From: Rhea pennata
Taxonomy: Eukaryota; Chordata; Aves; Rheiformes; Rheidae
Length of the DNA: 64,000 nucleotides
Reading direction: 5' to 3'
Assembly (NCBI RefSeq): GCF_028389875.1
Contig: NC_084702.1
Span: 66,437,582-66,501,581, forward strand
Position 1 is the stretch's first letter. Every line of letters begins with the position of its first letter. Under the pieces are notes generated by a model. It did no database searches. It was not told where the DNA came from and saw only the letters and a list, made by a program, of their open reading frames with translations. A program made the position numbers and the translations under genes. Below, one piece after another: positions 63,540 through 64,000 of the stretch.

Positions 63540-63960
63540 AAAACGGGGGCGAAAAACGGGGCTAAAACGCTGAGGAGGGCAGAGGCCGGCGGCGGGGCGG
63601 CGCCGCGGGGGAGGGGAGGGGGCGGCGCCGCCGCGCCCCGGCCGCGCCCGCCCACGTGACCCGCCGCGCGCGCCCTGCCCCAGCGCCGCGCGAAGATGGC
63701 GGCCTGCGCGCGCCTGCTGCCGCCGCGCCCTGCGGGCCGCTGCGCCCTCCTGGCTGCCGCGCGGGCCGCCCGGGCCGAGGTGAGGCCGGGCCCGAGCCGG
63801 CCCCGAGCGGGGACCTCGGCGGGGAGCGGCGCGGGTGCCGCGGGGGGCCGGGGCTGCCCCTGCCCGCGCGGGGCGGCGGTTGCGGGCCGGTTTGTGCGTG
63901 GCGCCTCGTGGGCGCGGGTCGGGGCGGCCCGGCCCGGCCGGCCGCTGCCGGGATGCCGTG
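63540..63960 (+). promoter_or_regulatory. OXCT1: CpG-island promoter of OXCT1
   Basis: This is dense CpG sequence, starting abruptly after the CR1 element and running through exon 1 into intron 1. It contains several GGGCGG/GGGGCGG-type GC boxes, a CACGTG E-box (63653-63658, within CCCACGTGAC) and an AAGATGGCGGC YY1-type element overlapping the start codon (63693-63703). There is no TATA box, consistent with a broad TATA-less promoter. Which factors bind is inference from motif shape only. Confidence 0.7.
63696..63779 (+). CDS. OXCT1: Probable 3-oxoacid CoA-transferase 1, first coding exon (partial gene)
   Basis: OXCT1 (SCOT) transfers CoA from succinyl-CoA to acetoacetate in the mitochondrial matrix, the key step of ketone-body use outside the liver. 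Only the first 28 codons are visible. They begin [14 protein letters not shown], are rich in Ala, Arg and Leu, and have no acidic residue before the final Glu, as expected of a mitochondrial targeting peptide. The exon ends at a strong donor (GAG|GTGAGG). The ATG sits inside AAGATGGCGGC, in a CpG island with GC boxes and an E-box just upstream. The gene name rests on synteny: in human and chicken OXCT1 is the divergent neighbour of RIMOC1 and FBXO4. The presequence is too poorly conserved to prove identity, and the catalytic domains lie beyond the right edge. It could be another gene with a mitochondrial presequence if the order is rearranged here. Confidence 0.68.
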
Positions 63961-64000
63961 ACCTTGTGGCGGCTCCGGCTCGGAATTGCTGGGTTTTTCC

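Noticed and set aside
63656-63961. 101-codon plus-strand frame across the OXCT1 promoter, exon 1 and intron 1
   Set aside because: Starts upstream of the likely transcript start, in a different frame from the presequence exon, and reads through the donor at 63780; CpG-island artefact.
1-64000. CRISPR arrays, bacterial operons, insertion sequences or prophage genes
   Set aside because: Nothing of the kind is present; spliced vertebrate genes and CR1 elements show that this is animal nuclear DNA.

Overview
The window is vertebrate nuclear DNA, most likely from a bird. It carries truncated CR1 retroposons of avian type, including the ATTCTRTG-like 3' end, and has very few other repeats. The genes are compact: FBXO4 spans 6.4 kb and RIMOC1 3.7 kb, against roughly 16-17 kb each in human. 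The gene order FBXO4 - RIMOC1 - OXCT1 matches human 5p13 and the bird Z chromosome, where GHR lies beyond the 3' end of FBXO4. The species cannot be named from the sequence alone.

Region by region: (1) 1-37.3 kb has no protein-coding exon I can support. It holds two head-to-tail CR1 fragments (5.8-6.9 kb), an old CR1 fragment (24.0-24.2 kb), a (CTTTTC)n tract (26.8-26.9 kb), orphan CpG-rich patches (27.3-29.2 kb) and several short GC-rich blocks of unknown origin. By synteny it is the intergenic space between GHR (off the left edge) and FBXO4. (2) 37.9-44.3 kb, minus strand: FBXO4, with seven coding exons assembled from splice sites, phase and homology (383 aa). (3) 44.6-48.2 kb, minus strand: RIMOC1 (C5orf51), with six coding exons (289 aa). 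Its stop codon is only 264 nt upstream of the FBXO4 start. (4) 48.3-62.7 kb: AT-rich, gene-free spacer. (5) 62.7-63.5 kb: a 5'-truncated CR1 in reverse orientation. (6) 63.5-64.0 kb: a CpG-island promoter and the first coding exon of a gene identified as OXCT1, mainly by synteny, running off the right edge on the plus strand.

The three genes do not form one pathway. FBXO4 is the substrate receptor of an SCF ubiquitin ligase. RIMOC1 works with MON1-CCZ1 and RAB7A in mitophagy. OXCT1 is the mitochondrial ketone-body CoA transferase. RIMOC1 and OXCT1 diverge across a 15 kb spacer, and both promoters carry motifs common at housekeeping and mitochondria-related genes (NRF1-like and ETS-like; E-box and YY1-like).

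No new multi-gene system was found. The points most worth a second look are the RIMOC1/FBXO4 overlap with no poly(A) hexamer between them, the missing N-terminal phospho-regulatory segment of FBXO4, the orphan CpG-rich region, and the CR1 lying against the OXCT1 promoter.
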